64,000 nt of DNA from Macrostomum hystrix. Lineage: Eukaryota > Platyhelminthes > Macrostomidae. The translations under genes were made by a program, and so were the position numbers. The notes beneath the pieces are model-generated. The model had not been told where the DNA came from and did no database searches. It saw only the letters and a list, made by a program, of their open reading frames with translations. Where the stretch lies: contig CATNEN010000039.1 in assembly GCA_950097015.1 (NCBI GenBank), forward strand, positions 18,469,501 through 18,533,500. Reading direction: 5' to 3'. Numbering within the stretch: the first letter of the stretch is position 1; every line of letters starts with the position of its first letter. Of the stretch, positions 47,601 through 58,114 are shown one piece after another.

Positions 47601-50600
47601 CGACGCTGAAAACGGCTGTCAGCCTGGTTAACCGGTGAGGCGTCGAAAATCAGTCGACATTCTTTGCTTGCTACTATAAGTAGGCGATCTCATCTACGAG
47701 ATAATTATTCTCTCGTAACTATTCTATTTTTTGCCAGTTACACCACGAAGCTGGCATCTGTTGGCTGCGCCTGCCCACCGCCTGCTCACTACGATGTCTG
47801 GATTGACCAGGCGGTCACGCGCTACGTCTGCCGCCTGTACCTGCCGCGGCCCTGTCCTCTGGTGCACCCGGTTGAGTGCCGGTCCGGCCGGTTGGTTGCC
47901 AACGACGCGAAACGGTCGGCAGCGTTGGAGGCGGTGCGCCAACTGCATCGTCTAGGCGAACTGAACGATCACCTGCTGCCGGCGGATCGTCAGGCGCGTC
48001 AACCTGTCAAGGAGCTGCGCGATTATGCTCCCGGCCAGGTGAGCATTTTTTCTGAAGTCTCTTCTCTGAAGTCTCTTCTCTCTAATCCTGAAGTCTCTTC
48101 TCTCTAACCCTGAAGTCTCTTCTCTCCGACCCTGAAGTCTCTTCTCTCTAACCATGAAGTCTCTTCTCTCTAACCATGAAGTCTCTTCTCTCTAACCCTG
48201 AAGTCTCTTCTCTCTAACCCTGAAGTCTCTTCTCTCCGACCCTGAAGTCTCTTCTCTCTAACCCTGAAGTATCTTCTCTCCGACCCTGAAGTCTCTTCTC
48301 TCTAACCCTGAAGTATCTTCTCTCCGACCCTGAAGTCTCTTCTCTCTAACCCTGAAGTCTCTTCTCTCCGACCCTGAAGTCTCTTCTCTCTAACCCTGAA
48401 GTCTCTTCTCTCCGACCCTGAAGTCTCTTCTCTCTAACCCTGAAGTCTCTTCTCTCTGACCCTGAAGTCTCTTCTCTCTAACCCTGAAGTCTCTTCTCTC
48501 TAAACTTGAAGTCTCTTCTCTCTAACCCTGTAGTCTCTTCTCTCTAACCCTGAAGTCTTTTCTCTCCGACCCTGAAGTCTCTTCTCTCTAACCCTGAAGT
48601 CTCTTCTCTCTAACCCTGAAGTCTTTTCTCTCCGACCCTGAAGTCTCTTCTCTCTAACCCTGAAGTCTCTTCTCTCTAACCCTGAAGTCTTTTCTCTCCG
48701 ACCCTGAAGTCTCTTCACTCCGACCCTGAAGTCTCTTCTCTCTAACCCTGAAGTCTTTTCTCTCCCACCCTGAAGTCGTCTCCGTCATGTTTTTTACTTT
48801 CCATCCTGAAATATTTAGTTTCCCCTGATCCCCCTCCCTCCTGAACATTTGTAGGGCACCCGCAGTCGTCGCACTTGGCAGACAAAATCTGTGGCCCGAC
48901 TGTCCCTAGCCATCGACTCCATCGCCGACTCGTCCGTCCACGTGTTCTTCAGTCATTCGCTTGACGTTCGCCTGCCCGACGTTCAACTGCCCGCCTGCGA
49001 CTGGCAGCCGGCAATTCTGACACCAAACGCTCCCCTTCCCGCTGGTTTGTCATTTCCGCTCTACCTCGGTCGACAGCCGGTGCAATTTCAGCCAGGCGTT
49101 GGTCAGAAACTGATGCTGACGCCCAGTCAGCTGGCTTCGCTGGTGTCCGCTCAGGCCGCCCTGACACGCCTCATGCTGCGGCACCACTCGGCTGAGCCAA
49201 TGCGCGGTCTGGAGTTCGAACTCCCGACCCCAATGTCGAACGGAAACAATCAGTGCGTTTGATGTGGGATTCTGAAGTGTTTGGTGTGGGATTCTGAAGG
49301 GTTTGAGATGGGATTCTGAAGTATTTGAGATGGGATTCTGAATTATTTGAGATGGGATTCTAAAGTATTTGATGTGGGATTCTGAAGGGTTTGAGAAGTG
49401 TTCTGAATTCCCTCCACCACAGGGGTATTTTAAACACCCACCGCCAACTTTACAATAGCTCCTAAACTGAATGACCGATTTTCGTGAAATTCCACCATCT
49501 GAGTTTGTGGTTTGCCACCGGACACCCGGACGATAATCGTTGAAGATCTCGACGATGCCGATGTTTCATGTCCCTTGGTTGAATATTTTAGGAGGTGTGG
49601 GTATTTGAAACACCACCAGTGTTCTTTCTACTGTTAAGAAACATCAAAAATGTACTTTTATTTGTTTACAAACCTTCCTGATTCCCAAAAACCGATCAGT
49701 TCGAACAACGAGAACTTGTCCGGCCACATCGCCGAGCCCATCTGCCAGCTTGTCGCTGTCGTTCGCTGCGGCAGCGCCGACATCGACTGGGACCTCCTGG
49801 CTCGCCTGACCAGCCCGAACCCGGCTACAGGGCCGGCCATTGTGAAGGCTTCCGACTGCGCACTGCAACCCGGAGTTCTGGTGCAACGTCAGAAAGAACA
49901 AGGATCTAAGTCTTGGTGAGCTTGGTTTACCCAAAACAACAGGCGAAACTGAAAATGCCACTGTATTCCGAAATCAATTACCGAAAACCCTCCCGAAATT
50001 CCGAAATCGATTATCGAAACTCTCCCGAAATTCGGAACTCGATTACCGAAAATCCCTAGCCTGAACTCCTGAAACATCCTGAACCATCCTTTGCGCAGGC
50101 ACTATGTGACCTCAGTCCTTGATGACGGTCTCGTTGAGTTCTGTCGGACGCCTCACATGGACTCATTGGTTTACAATCCGAACGCCGTCAAGGGTAAAAT
50201 GAGTCGCCTATTGGCCAGACAGAATCGGCCAAGTATGGAGCATGGAAAACATTTGCTGGCCATGCCGGATGTTCAAATTCAGCTGTGGTGTCAGCTGCGT
50301 GCACTGCCAGCTATTGTGTACAGAATCAACCAGGTCCTGCTGGGACTCGAACTCATGACCTTGCTAGATAGCGCCCTGACGCCAATCTGCCCTGTAGACG
50401 CCACGCCGAAGCTGAAGCCTCCGGTCATCGGCGCCTTAGTCGAACAGCTGACAGCTGAGGAGAGGGCAATGATGAAGTTCGACCTCATGGACTCGCTGAT
50501 TGCCGATGGGTGAGGCTACCTGCTGTTTTCTGCTGTCATTCCTGACACTCGCCTGTCATTCCTGAGAGTCGCCTGTCATTCCTGACACTAGTCTGTCATT

Positions 50601-53600
50601 CCTGACACACACCTGTCATTCCTGACACTAGTCTGTCATTCCTGACACACACCTGTCATTCCTGACACACACCTATCATTCCTGACACTCGACTGCCATT
50701 CCTGAGAGTCGCCTGTCATTCCTGACACTTGCCTGTCATTCCTGACATTCATCTGTCATTCCTGACACTCGTCTGTCATTCCTGACACTCGCCTGTGATT
50801 CCTGACACTCGCCTGTCGCCTCCGCTTCCAGATTTCGCTTGCCTGACTTCGGGTCCCGCCTGAGCCTCACCAGCTGCCTACGCGCGGTGACGCTGACAAA
50901 CGCCAACGATTTTCACAGCATGGAGCTGCTGGAAACACTGGGTGACTCCCGGCTCAAACTCACCGTCGCCGCGCGCCTATTTGCCGGCAGCGATCACACC
51001 GCCAGCGAGGGCAACCTCACCAGGCTGCGCACAGTGCAGATCTGCAACGCCTTCCTGCACTGCGCGGCTACGGAGAAGGGCCTGCAGAGATTTGTGTTCG
51101 GACAGGTTGGGATATTCTAGAATAACATTAGTCTTGAATCCTATATCTTAAAGAATTCGATGGAATATTTTCCCAAATCCCATAGAATCCTACGGGATCT
51201 TCTCTCGCTTTCCCATATCCCATTGAATCCTACGGGATCTTCTCTAGTTTTCCCAAATCCCATTTTAATCCTACGGGATCTTCTCTCGTTCTCCAAAATC
51301 CCATAGAATCCTACGGGATCTTCTCTCGTTTTCCCAAATCCCATTTCAATCCTACGGGATCTTCTCTCGCTTTCACATTTTCCATAAAATCCTACGGGAT
51401 CTTCTCTCGCTTTCCCATATCCCATAAAATCCTACGGGATCTTCTCTCGCTTTCCCATATCCCATAAAATCCTACGGGATCTTCTCTCGCTTTCCCATTT
51501 CCCATAAAATCCTACGGGATCTTCTCTCGCTTTCCTATATCCCATTGAATCCTACGGGATCTTCTCTCGTTCTCCCAAATCCCAAATAATCCCATTGGAT
51601 CTTCTTAAACCGGCATCCGCAGGACGCCAACCTGCCAGAGAATTATCAGCCGCCCTGCGCCAGGCCGCCCGATCTCATTGAAGACGCCGACGCAGACAGT
51701 CGTCGTTGGGGCTACCACCTGGCCGACAAGAGCCTTGCCGACGTAGCCGAAGCCCTGACTGGCCTCATCCAGTCGGCCTGCGGCGGCGACGCAGCCGACG
51801 CGTTTCTGCGCTGGCTAGGCCTGCCTTCGGCGTCAATGCCGACGCCCTCGGAGCCAGCTTGCAGCACCCTGCTGGCACCCGAAGCGTTCGGAGTCAACTC
51901 GGAGAAGTTTCGTCACTTCTGGTCGATGGCGGATCTGGACAGGCTGCAGGCGAAGCTGGGCTACGCTTTTCAACGCAAAGAGTTCCTTCTAGCCGCTGTC
52001 ACTCATTCGTCGTTCGTATGGAATCACGTGACCGACTGCTATCAACGACTGGAGTTCCTAGGCGACGCCGTGATTGACTATCTGGTGACTCAATACGCCG
52101 CGTGCGACTGCATGGACACCGGCTCGCCTGGTGAGACAGACGGCTGCTTGTGATTGGCTGTCTGCTTCTAAGCCTAATTATGCATGGCTGCTTTCTCTAC
52201 TCTTCACCTCTGCTTCCTTTGATTGTGATTGGCTGACTAGTATCAAATCGATTCTGATTGGTTGACTAGAATGTAGTCGATTCTGATTGGCTGTCTATTA
52301 TGAAATCGATTCTGATTGGCTGTCTAGTATGAAATCGATTCTGATTGGCTGTCTAGTATGAAATATGAAATCGATTCTGATTGGCTGTGTAGTATTAAAT
52401 CGATTCCGATTGGCTGTCTAGTATAAAATCGATTCTGATTGGCTGTCTGCTCACAATAACGATTCATATTCCCTATCTGCTCACAGGGTCGATTCTGATT
52501 GGCTGTCTATTAAAAAAGACGATTCTTATTGGCAGTTTGCTGAGAAAGTCGATATTACGCTCGTAATTAGCTATCTGCTCTCGAATACTGTTCTGATTGG
52601 CTGTCTGCTATCATAGTCAATTTTGATTTGCCTTAGTGCATATACCTAAAATATCCACTCACCCTTCATTCGCACTGAAGGCGCCATCACAGATCTGCGC
52701 ATGTCGTTAACTAACAACGACTTGTTTGCCGCCGTGGCCGTAGCCAATGGCTTAGAATCGCACATGTTGCACTTCGACGATCAGCTGATGTCGCTCATTG
52801 CCGAATACCGCGACAGCGCCGCCCAGCTCAGCGGGCCGGACCGTTACAGACAGCTGAGCGACCGCTTCGTAGCCGGCGCTGCTGCCGACGCATCGAGGGT
52901 TGTTCGACTGTCCGCTGTCAAAGTGCGTTCGGGTTCATTGTGGCTGTTGATACTGTATCAGAAGGGGCGGAGTGGCAGAGTGGTCTGACACCTTTGTGTA
53001 TGAAATACACTGGCGTAGCGCTTATCGGAAAAAGTCTGACCTTCTCGTTCTGAAATTGAATATCTCGACGGTCTGAAGAGCTGGCAACTTGATTATTGTT
53101 TCAGAAGATGCGCAACAGAAATTTGGCTCGTGATCTTGAGCTTGCGTTGCTCGGTTCGGGTGCAGCACAGATAATTGTCAGGAGATGTTTAGGGTTAGGG
53201 TTAGGGTTAGGGTTAGGGTTAGGGTTAGGATTGACAGCGATGCTCAAATAGCTAATTTTGCTGATAGAGGAGTTCTTGCGATGGGAGTTTTATCCCCTCT
53301 ACCTTCTCGGAAGGTTGATAAAATATCCTACCAATTGTCATTCACCTGAAGGCTCTCGGCGACCTAGTCGAGTCGCTGGTGGGTGCCGTATTCGCCGACT
53401 CCGGCTGGTCCCTGGCCACCGCCTGGACCCTGATCCGCCGCCTGATGTCCGAACCGATGCGCGACTTCCTGACCGAGACGCCGAAGAATCCGGTGCGTCA
53501 GCTGCACGAGACTGCCGCGCTGCTTCGACGAACTGCAAAGTTTGAGCTTGTCTCAACTTCGATTGAGTCGATGCCGCCATTAATCCGGATGCGCCTCTTA

Positions 53601-53858
53601 GTTGGCAACGATGGCAGATTTGTCTACGAACAGTCGGAGCGCAGCAAGCGACTCTGCCGGGTGGCCCTGGCGCGCCAGTTTCTGTCGGATTCGACAGCGC
53701 GCGAAACCGGCCGCGGCTTCGGCGACGGAGGCGGCGGCGGCAAACGAAAGTCGCCAGGATCGTTAAGCGAAGAATCTGAAACTACGGAAACATCAGCGGA
53801 GGCGGCTATGGGTGGCGTCTCGTGTACGGCGGCCCCCATAAACATATTCGCTTCCTGA
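41653..53858 (+). CDS. DICER: Dicer ribonuclease, complete gene, fifteen exons, about 1574 aa
   Basis: Exons: 41,653-41,718; 41,811-41,973; 42,547-42,932; 44,293-44,593; 45,054-45,454; 46,020-46,436; 47,489-47,634; 47,738-48,038; 48,855-49,252; 49,700-49,915; 50,099-50,509; 50,832-51,105; 51,623-52,130; 52,693-52,922; 53,352-53,858. All phases agree. The domain order is that of Dicer: DExH helicase with Walker A DTGSGKT (about 40-45) and DECH (156-159); helicase C with QSKGRARA (about 525); dimerisation domain (exon 8); PAZ region (exons 9-11); RNase IIIa with [10 protein letters not shown] (about 1100) and [11 protein letters not shown] (about 1195); RNase IIIb with [12 protein letters not shown] (about 1305) and [11 protein letters not shown] (about 1410); a short dsRBD-like end. 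Catalytic acidic residues are present in both RNase III domains. It cuts long dsRNA or pre-miRNA into small RNAs in the cytoplasm. Dicer-1 or Dicer-2 type could not be decided. A Gly-rich linker lies in exon 4. Most introns hold minisatellites. Confidence 0.95.
42055..42525 (+). repeat. About 20-bp minisatellite, Dicer intron 2
   Basis: The unit is CCTTCCCTAATCCCCACTAA with frequent CCCAAATAA variants; about 23 copies. It fills most of the intron up to 20 bp before the exon 3 acceptor. Confidence 0.92.
42960..44245 (+). repeat. 25-28-bp minisatellite, Dicer intron 3
   Basis: The unit is GTTAGGGGAGAGTCAGGTGT + AGGAGGTT, with 25-bp variants lacking part of the GTTGTT; about 45 copies. It decays after 44,110. 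G-runs of four recur every unit. Confidence 0.95.
44625..45040 (+). repeat. 15-bp minisatellite, Dicer intron 4
   Basis: The unit is CACTGTCTGTAAATT, about 27 copies, ending 14 bp before the exon 5 acceptor. It is open in one frame on each strand because 15 is a multiple of three. Confidence 0.95.
45540..46015 (+). repeat. Hexamer-based AATCCC/AATCAC array, Dicer intron 5
   Basis: A pure C/A/T array of CCCAAT and CACAAT hexamers, with a roughly 140-bp block (CCCAAAACCAATCCCAATCG onward) present twice at about 45,710 and 45,865. It abuts the exon 6 acceptor. Confidence 0.93.
46465..47400 (+). repeat. 22-bp minisatellite, Dicer intron 6
   Basis: The unit is CAGAATCCCATCTCAAACCC + TT, about 42 copies. 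Reverse-complement units appear at 47,390-47,440 and again in intron 9 at 49,262-49,400. Confidence 0.95.
48040..48780 (+). repeat. 22-bp minisatellite, Dicer intron 8
   Basis: The unit is CTCTAACCCTGAAGTCTCTT + CT, with a CTCCGACCC variant alternating; about 33 copies, beginning 10 bp after the exon 8 donor. Confidence 0.95.
49262..49405 (-). repeat. Inverted short copy of the intron 6 22-bp repeat, Dicer intron 9
   Basis: About six units of GTGGGATTCTGAAGGGTTTGA are the reverse complement of the intron 6 unit, 1.9 kb downstream. The rest of intron 9 (49,405-49,699) has no feature I recognise. Confidence 0.9.
49940..50065 (+). repeat. Short degenerate repeat, Dicer intron 10
   Basis: Imperfect units of CCGAAATC(A/G)ATTA(C/T)CGAAA with CCCTCCCGAAATT occur four to five times. 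Confidence 0.75.
50525..50822 (+). repeat. 20-bp minisatellite, Dicer intron 11
   Basis: The unit is CCTGTCATTCCTGACACTCG, about 15 copies, filling the intron almost completely. Confidence 0.94.
51160..51610 (+). repeat. About 40-bp minisatellite, Dicer intron 12
   Basis: The unit is built on AATCCTACGGGATCTTCTCT + CGCTTTCCCATATCCCATA, about 11 copies, ending just before the exon 13 acceptor. Confidence 0.94.
52145..52625 (+). repeat. 29-bp CCAAT-type minisatellite, Dicer intron 13
   Basis: The unit is CTGATTGGCTGTCTAGTATG + AAATCGATT, with about a dozen ATTGG cores. The core CTGATTGGCT is identical to that of the array at 7985-8600, while the rest of the unit differs. Confidence 0.93.
52960..53232 (+). 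repeat. SINE-like head and interstitial TTAGGG tract, Dicer intron 14
   Basis: GGGGCGGAGTGGCAGAGTGG at about 52,965 resembles the box A end of the SINE family at 24,774 and 6434. At 53,187-53,229 there are about seven uninterrupted GGTTAG units, the canonical animal telomere repeat, with no sign of a chromosome end. Confidence 0.75.
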
Positions 53859-53931
53859 ATGATAGATTTTGCGTATGTTTGAGTTATACTGCTAAACCTG
53901 AATTGATACATCGATTCAAACTTCACAAAAT

Positions 53932-56135
53932 GAGAGTGAGTCAGAGTTTGAGGAGAAAGATAATGGCTCTGAGTTTGAGGAGAAAGATAATGGCCCTGAG
54001 TTTGAGGAGAGAGATAATGGCCCTGAGTTTGAGGAGAAAGATAATGGCCCTGAGTTTGAGGAGAATGATAATGGCTCTGAGTTTCTGATGGGTAGGGTAG
54101 TCCTGAGTTTGTTGAGGTGAGAGTAGTCCTGAGTTTGTGGAGGTGAGAGTAGTCCTGAGTTTGTGGAGGGGAGAGTAGCCCTGAGTTTGTGGAGGTGAGA
54201 GCAGTCCTGAGTTTGTTGAGGGGAGAGTAGTCCTGAGTTTGTTGAGGGGAGTGTAGTCCTGAGTTTGTGGAGGTGAGAGTAGTCCTGAGTTTGTGATGGA
54301 TAGAGTAGTCCTGAGTTTACGGATGGGAGTGTAGTCCTGAGTTTCTGGAGGTTAGAGTAGTCATGAGTTTACGGATGGGAGTGTAGTCCTGAGTTTCTGG
54401 AGGTTAGAGTAGTCCTGAGTTTGTTGAGGTGAGAGTAGTCCTGAGTTTGTGGAGGTGAGAGTAGTCCTGAGTTTGTTGAGGTTAGAGTAGTCCTGAGTTT
54501 GTGGAGGTGAGAGTAGTCCTGAGTTTGTTGAGGTGAGAGTAGTCCTGAGTTTGTGGAGGTGAGAGTAGTCCTGAGTTTGTGGAGGGGAGAGTAGTCCTGA
54601 GTTTGTTGAGGTGAGAGTAGTCCTGAGTTTACGGATGGGAGTGTAGTCCTGAGTTTCTGGAGGTGAGAGTAGTCCTGAGTTTCTGGAGGTGAGAGTAGTC
54701 CTGAGTTTGTGGAGATGAGATTAGTCCAGAGTTTACGGATGGGAGTGTAGTCCTGAGTTTGTATAGGTGAGAGCAGTCCTGAGTTTACGGATGGGAGTGT
54801 AGTCCTGAGTTTGTTCAGGTGAGAGTAGTCCTGAGTTTGTTCAGGTGAGAGCAGTCCTGAGTTTACGGAGGGGAGAGTAGTCCTGAGTTTGTATAGGTGA
54901 GAGTAGTCCTGAGTTTGTTGAGGTGAGAGTAGTCCTGAGTTTGTTGAGGTTAGAGTAGTCCTGAGTTTGTGGAGGTGAGAGTAGTCCTGAGTTTGTTGAG
55001 GTGAGAGTAGTCCTGAGTTTGTGGAGGTGAGAGTAGTCCTGAGTTTACGGATGGGAGTGTAGTCCTGAGTTTCTGGAGGTTAGAGTAGTCCTGAGTTTGT
55101 GATGGATAGAGTAGTCCTGAGTTTGTTGAGGTGAGAGTAGTCCTGAGTTTACGGATGGGAGTGTAGTCCTGAGTTTCTGGAGGTTAGAGTAGTCATGAGT
55201 TTACGGATGGGAGTGTAGTCCTGAGTTTCTGGAGGTTAGAGTAGTCCTGAGTTTGTTGAGGTGAGAGTAGTCCTGAGTTTGTGGAGGGGAGAGTAGTCCT
55301 GAGTTTGTTGAGGTGAGAGTAGTCCTGAGTTTGTTGAGGTGAGAGTAGTCCTGAGTTTACGGATGGGAGTGTAGTCCTGAGTTTCTGGAGGTGAGAGTAG
55401 TCCTGAGTTTCTGGAGGTGAGAGTAGTCCTGAGTTTGTGGAGATGAGATTAGTCCAGAGTTTACGGATGGGAGTGTAGTCCTGAGTTTGTGGAGGTGAGA
55501 GCAGTCCAGAGTTTACGGATGGGAGTGTAGTCCTGAGTTTGTATAGGTGAGAGCAGTCCTGAGTTTACGGATGGGAGTGTAGTCCTGAGTTTGTTCAGGT
55601 GAGAGTAGTCCTGAGTTTGTTCAGGTGAGAGCAGTCCTGAGTTTACGGATGGGAGTGTAGTCCTGAGTTTGTATAGGTGAGAGCAGTCCTGAGTTTACGG
55701 ATGGGAGTGTAGTCCTGAGTTTGTTCAGGTGAGAGTAGTCCTGAGTTTGTTCAGGTGAGAGTAGTCCTGAGTTTGTTCAGGTGAGAGTAGTCCTGAGTTT
55801 ACGGATGGGAGTGTAGTCCTGAGTTTGTATAGGTGAGAGCAGTCCTGAGTTTACGGATGGGAGTGTAGTCCTGAGTTTCTGGAGGTGAGAGTAGTCCTGA
55901 GTTTCTGGAGGTGAGAGTAGTCCTGAGTTTGTGGAGATGAGATTAGTCCAGAGTTTACGGATGGGAGTGTAGTCCTGAGTTTGTGGAGGTGAGAGCAGTC
56001 CAGAGTTTACGGATGGGAGTGTAGTCCTGAGTTTGTATAGGTGAGAGCAGTCCTGAGTTTACGGATGGGAGTGTAGTCCTGAGTTTTTATAGGTGAGAGC
56101 AGTCCTGAGTTTACGGATGGGAGTGTAGTCCTGTG
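53932..56135 (+). repeat. 27-bp then 26-bp minisatellites just 3' of Dicer
   Basis: The first part, 53,932-54,085, has units AGTTTGAGGAGAAAGATAAT + GGCCCTG. From 54,085 to 56,135 there are about 78 copies of GTAGTCCTGAGTTTGTGGAG + GTGAGA, mixed with a TTACGGATGGGAGT variant. Blocks of variants recur (about 54,600-54,860, 55,340-55,620 and 55,850-56,050). It begins about 75 bp after the Dicer stop codon, so it is probably within or abutting the 3' UTR. Confidence 0.95.
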
Positions 56136-57448
56136 TATATTGTATTTCTGAGCATATCATTTGTGAATGAAAATCATTATTCAGAATTCGTGTCCGTTTG
56201 CTAGACACGCCATTTTTATTGTTATTTAAAATACGTATATACCGACTCGCACTTAAAAAATGAATTAGCATGTTGTGAAATAAAAGTTGAACTAGTTGAT
56301 TTATCACTCACTATACCACTATACTACATGAAGCAGCTACGGTTATAAGTAATACTTGTTTATCTTTTTTTAATTTGTTTTTTAGATTTTCGAATAAGTT
56401 GATTTTACTAAGGACTTATGACCTTTGCGTAGTTGAAAAAAATGTCTGCTTAGTAAGCTTTTAATTTGTTAAATAGTTAGAAGTGCAGTTGAGTAACGAA
56501 ATTAAGAGTAACGAAGTTCCATGACATACTCATACTACTTAAACGTGGTAAGTAGTAAGCTATGCATCATTTTTCTGAAGCTCTGCTGGGAACTAGTTTT
56601 TATCCTTAACCTGCGATCGAATGACCGAGTCAGGTTTACACCAGTAGATTAGCCCATATCGACCGACGCGCGGCTGATTTGCTGGCGGGCTATTGCCCCT
56701 CTACGGTTGGCCACAGGACACCGGTCGCGTTACCCGATGCGTGGCGCGGTGTCGCCAGTGTGCAGTAGCTGCACAACTACTTATGAACTACCAAATCTGG
56801 ATGATGTGAAGTTGTCTAGAGTATTGGTGCAAGATTAGTGAAAAATGTAAAAATACGTGTATTCGCTACATGTAAAATATAATTATGATTTCTGAGATCA
56901 GCCAAGAAGTGTTTTCTTATTCTTACGGGACAGTAAGGGGACAAACACCCGCGCCGCACATTGCATAAATACTGGCGAAGTTTCTTATCGAAACACACTA
57001 TAATACTTTTGAAGTAGGCAGTAGTATCATATTTTGGTTTCTATAAAATAGTAGGCGTAAAGTAGACCCTGAGTATCTTGGGATATAAGGGTTTGAGAAT
57101 ACTCTTAAGTACATTGGGGTAATATGGGGAACTCAGTTCGTGGAGGAGGTGGGCCTCTGGGAGAAGCGAGACTCAGTGGGGGTAGAAGGCTGGGGGAAAA
57201 GGCGGCGTAGAAAGCTCAGACCCGCCAGCGGACCAATCAGCGCGCGGAGGCACCCACCTCAAAAGCAACCATCAGTTCTTACTAAAAAAAGATTAACTTA
57301 TTAAAATCAATTAAGCTGATTCGTAACCATGTTATAATCATTAGTTAATTGCCGTATCTAGGACTCCAATTCCATACTGAACAGCTATATTTACAACAAA
57401 GCATTTTGCTTCTCAAATTAGTTTAGACAGCTATATTATTAGACAGTG
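56136..57448. other. Intergenic, 3' of both Dicer and the exosome gene
   Basis: No gene is seen. Two GC-rich islands (56,610-56,780 and 57,140-57,260) stand out from AT-rich surroundings; the second contains GGACCAATCAGCGCGCGG, a CCAAT-box-like sequence. Their nature is unknown. Confidence 0.45.
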
Positions 57449-58114
57449 TTAGACACCGCAACCAGGTCGTTGTAGTCGACGCCGACAGACCCTACGCACA
57501 AAGTCCTCCTGCTCCTGTAGCTGCACAGCGGCCAATCCGCCGGCTGCCAGCAGCTCCGACTTCGGCGGCGGAGCGCCCCAGCAGGCGAGTAGACTTCGCT
57601 GACCCTGTCTTTCATTGGCGTCGCACAGATTGTCGCCAACTAGGAGGCAGTCGCCGCGGCCATCCAAGCCAGTCAGCTTAATGCCTAGAGGAACTCGCGA
57701 CATTGACAGGCCGGCGTCTAGCAGAGCCAACGAGCTGGCGTTCAATATTGCCACGGCGGCTTCAATTGAGCCGGCAACTCCGACTGGTGAAGCCTCGATT
57801 AGAGTGACAATGACTGACAGACACATATTTGGATAGTCGGTCAATACTATGCACCTTTTTAAACAATCGTGCACCAGACTTTCTATAGCTTTTAATGAGC
57901 GAGCGCCGGAACCGCCGCCAGCAGCTGAGATCAACGACAGGCGAAGATCGGCTTCGCGAGGTTGGTGACGATAACGATTGGTACCTCCTCCCATGCTGCC
58001 AATGCTAATTGGTCCATTTACATAGGCTAATGCCGCGGATTGATAGCAACGATACAGACAGGATCCACTAGCAGAGTGGACTAGGCCTAGTTCTGCACTG
58101 CGCAATGGCGCCAT
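57449..58114 (-). CDS. EXOSC5: RNA exosome RNase PH-like subunit (RRP46/EXOSC5-like), intronless
   Basis: A single open frame of 221 aa starts with ATG at 58,114 (MAPLRSAELGLV). It follows the RNase PH fold as in exosome subunit RRP46: SGSCLYRCYQSAALAYVNGP (strand pair after the start), then a middle R-rich stretch, CLSVIVTLIEASPVGVAGSI (equivalent to the VVSDAGS region) and AILNASSLALLDAGLSMS, which is the most conserved segment of this family. Length matches the usual 220-240 aa. Eukaryotic exosome PH subunits are structural and non-catalytic; this protein would sit in the nuclear/cytoplasmic exosome ring for 3'-5' RNA decay. MTR3 or RRP41 are the alternatives, but the short N-terminus and lack of a catalytic Asp pattern favour RRP46. 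No intron or TE lies inside it. Confidence 0.75.
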   Translation of the reverse strand: MAPLRSAELGLVHSASGSCLYRCYQSAALAYVNGPISIGSMGGGTNRYRHQPREADLRLSLISAAGGGSGARSLKAIESLVHDCLKRCIVLTDYPNMCLSVIVTLIEASPVGVAGSIEAAVAILNASSLALLDAGLSMSRVPLGIKLTGLDGRGDCLLVGDNLCDANERQGQRSLLACWGAPPPKSELLAAGGLAAVQLQEQEDFVRRVCRRRLQRPGCGV

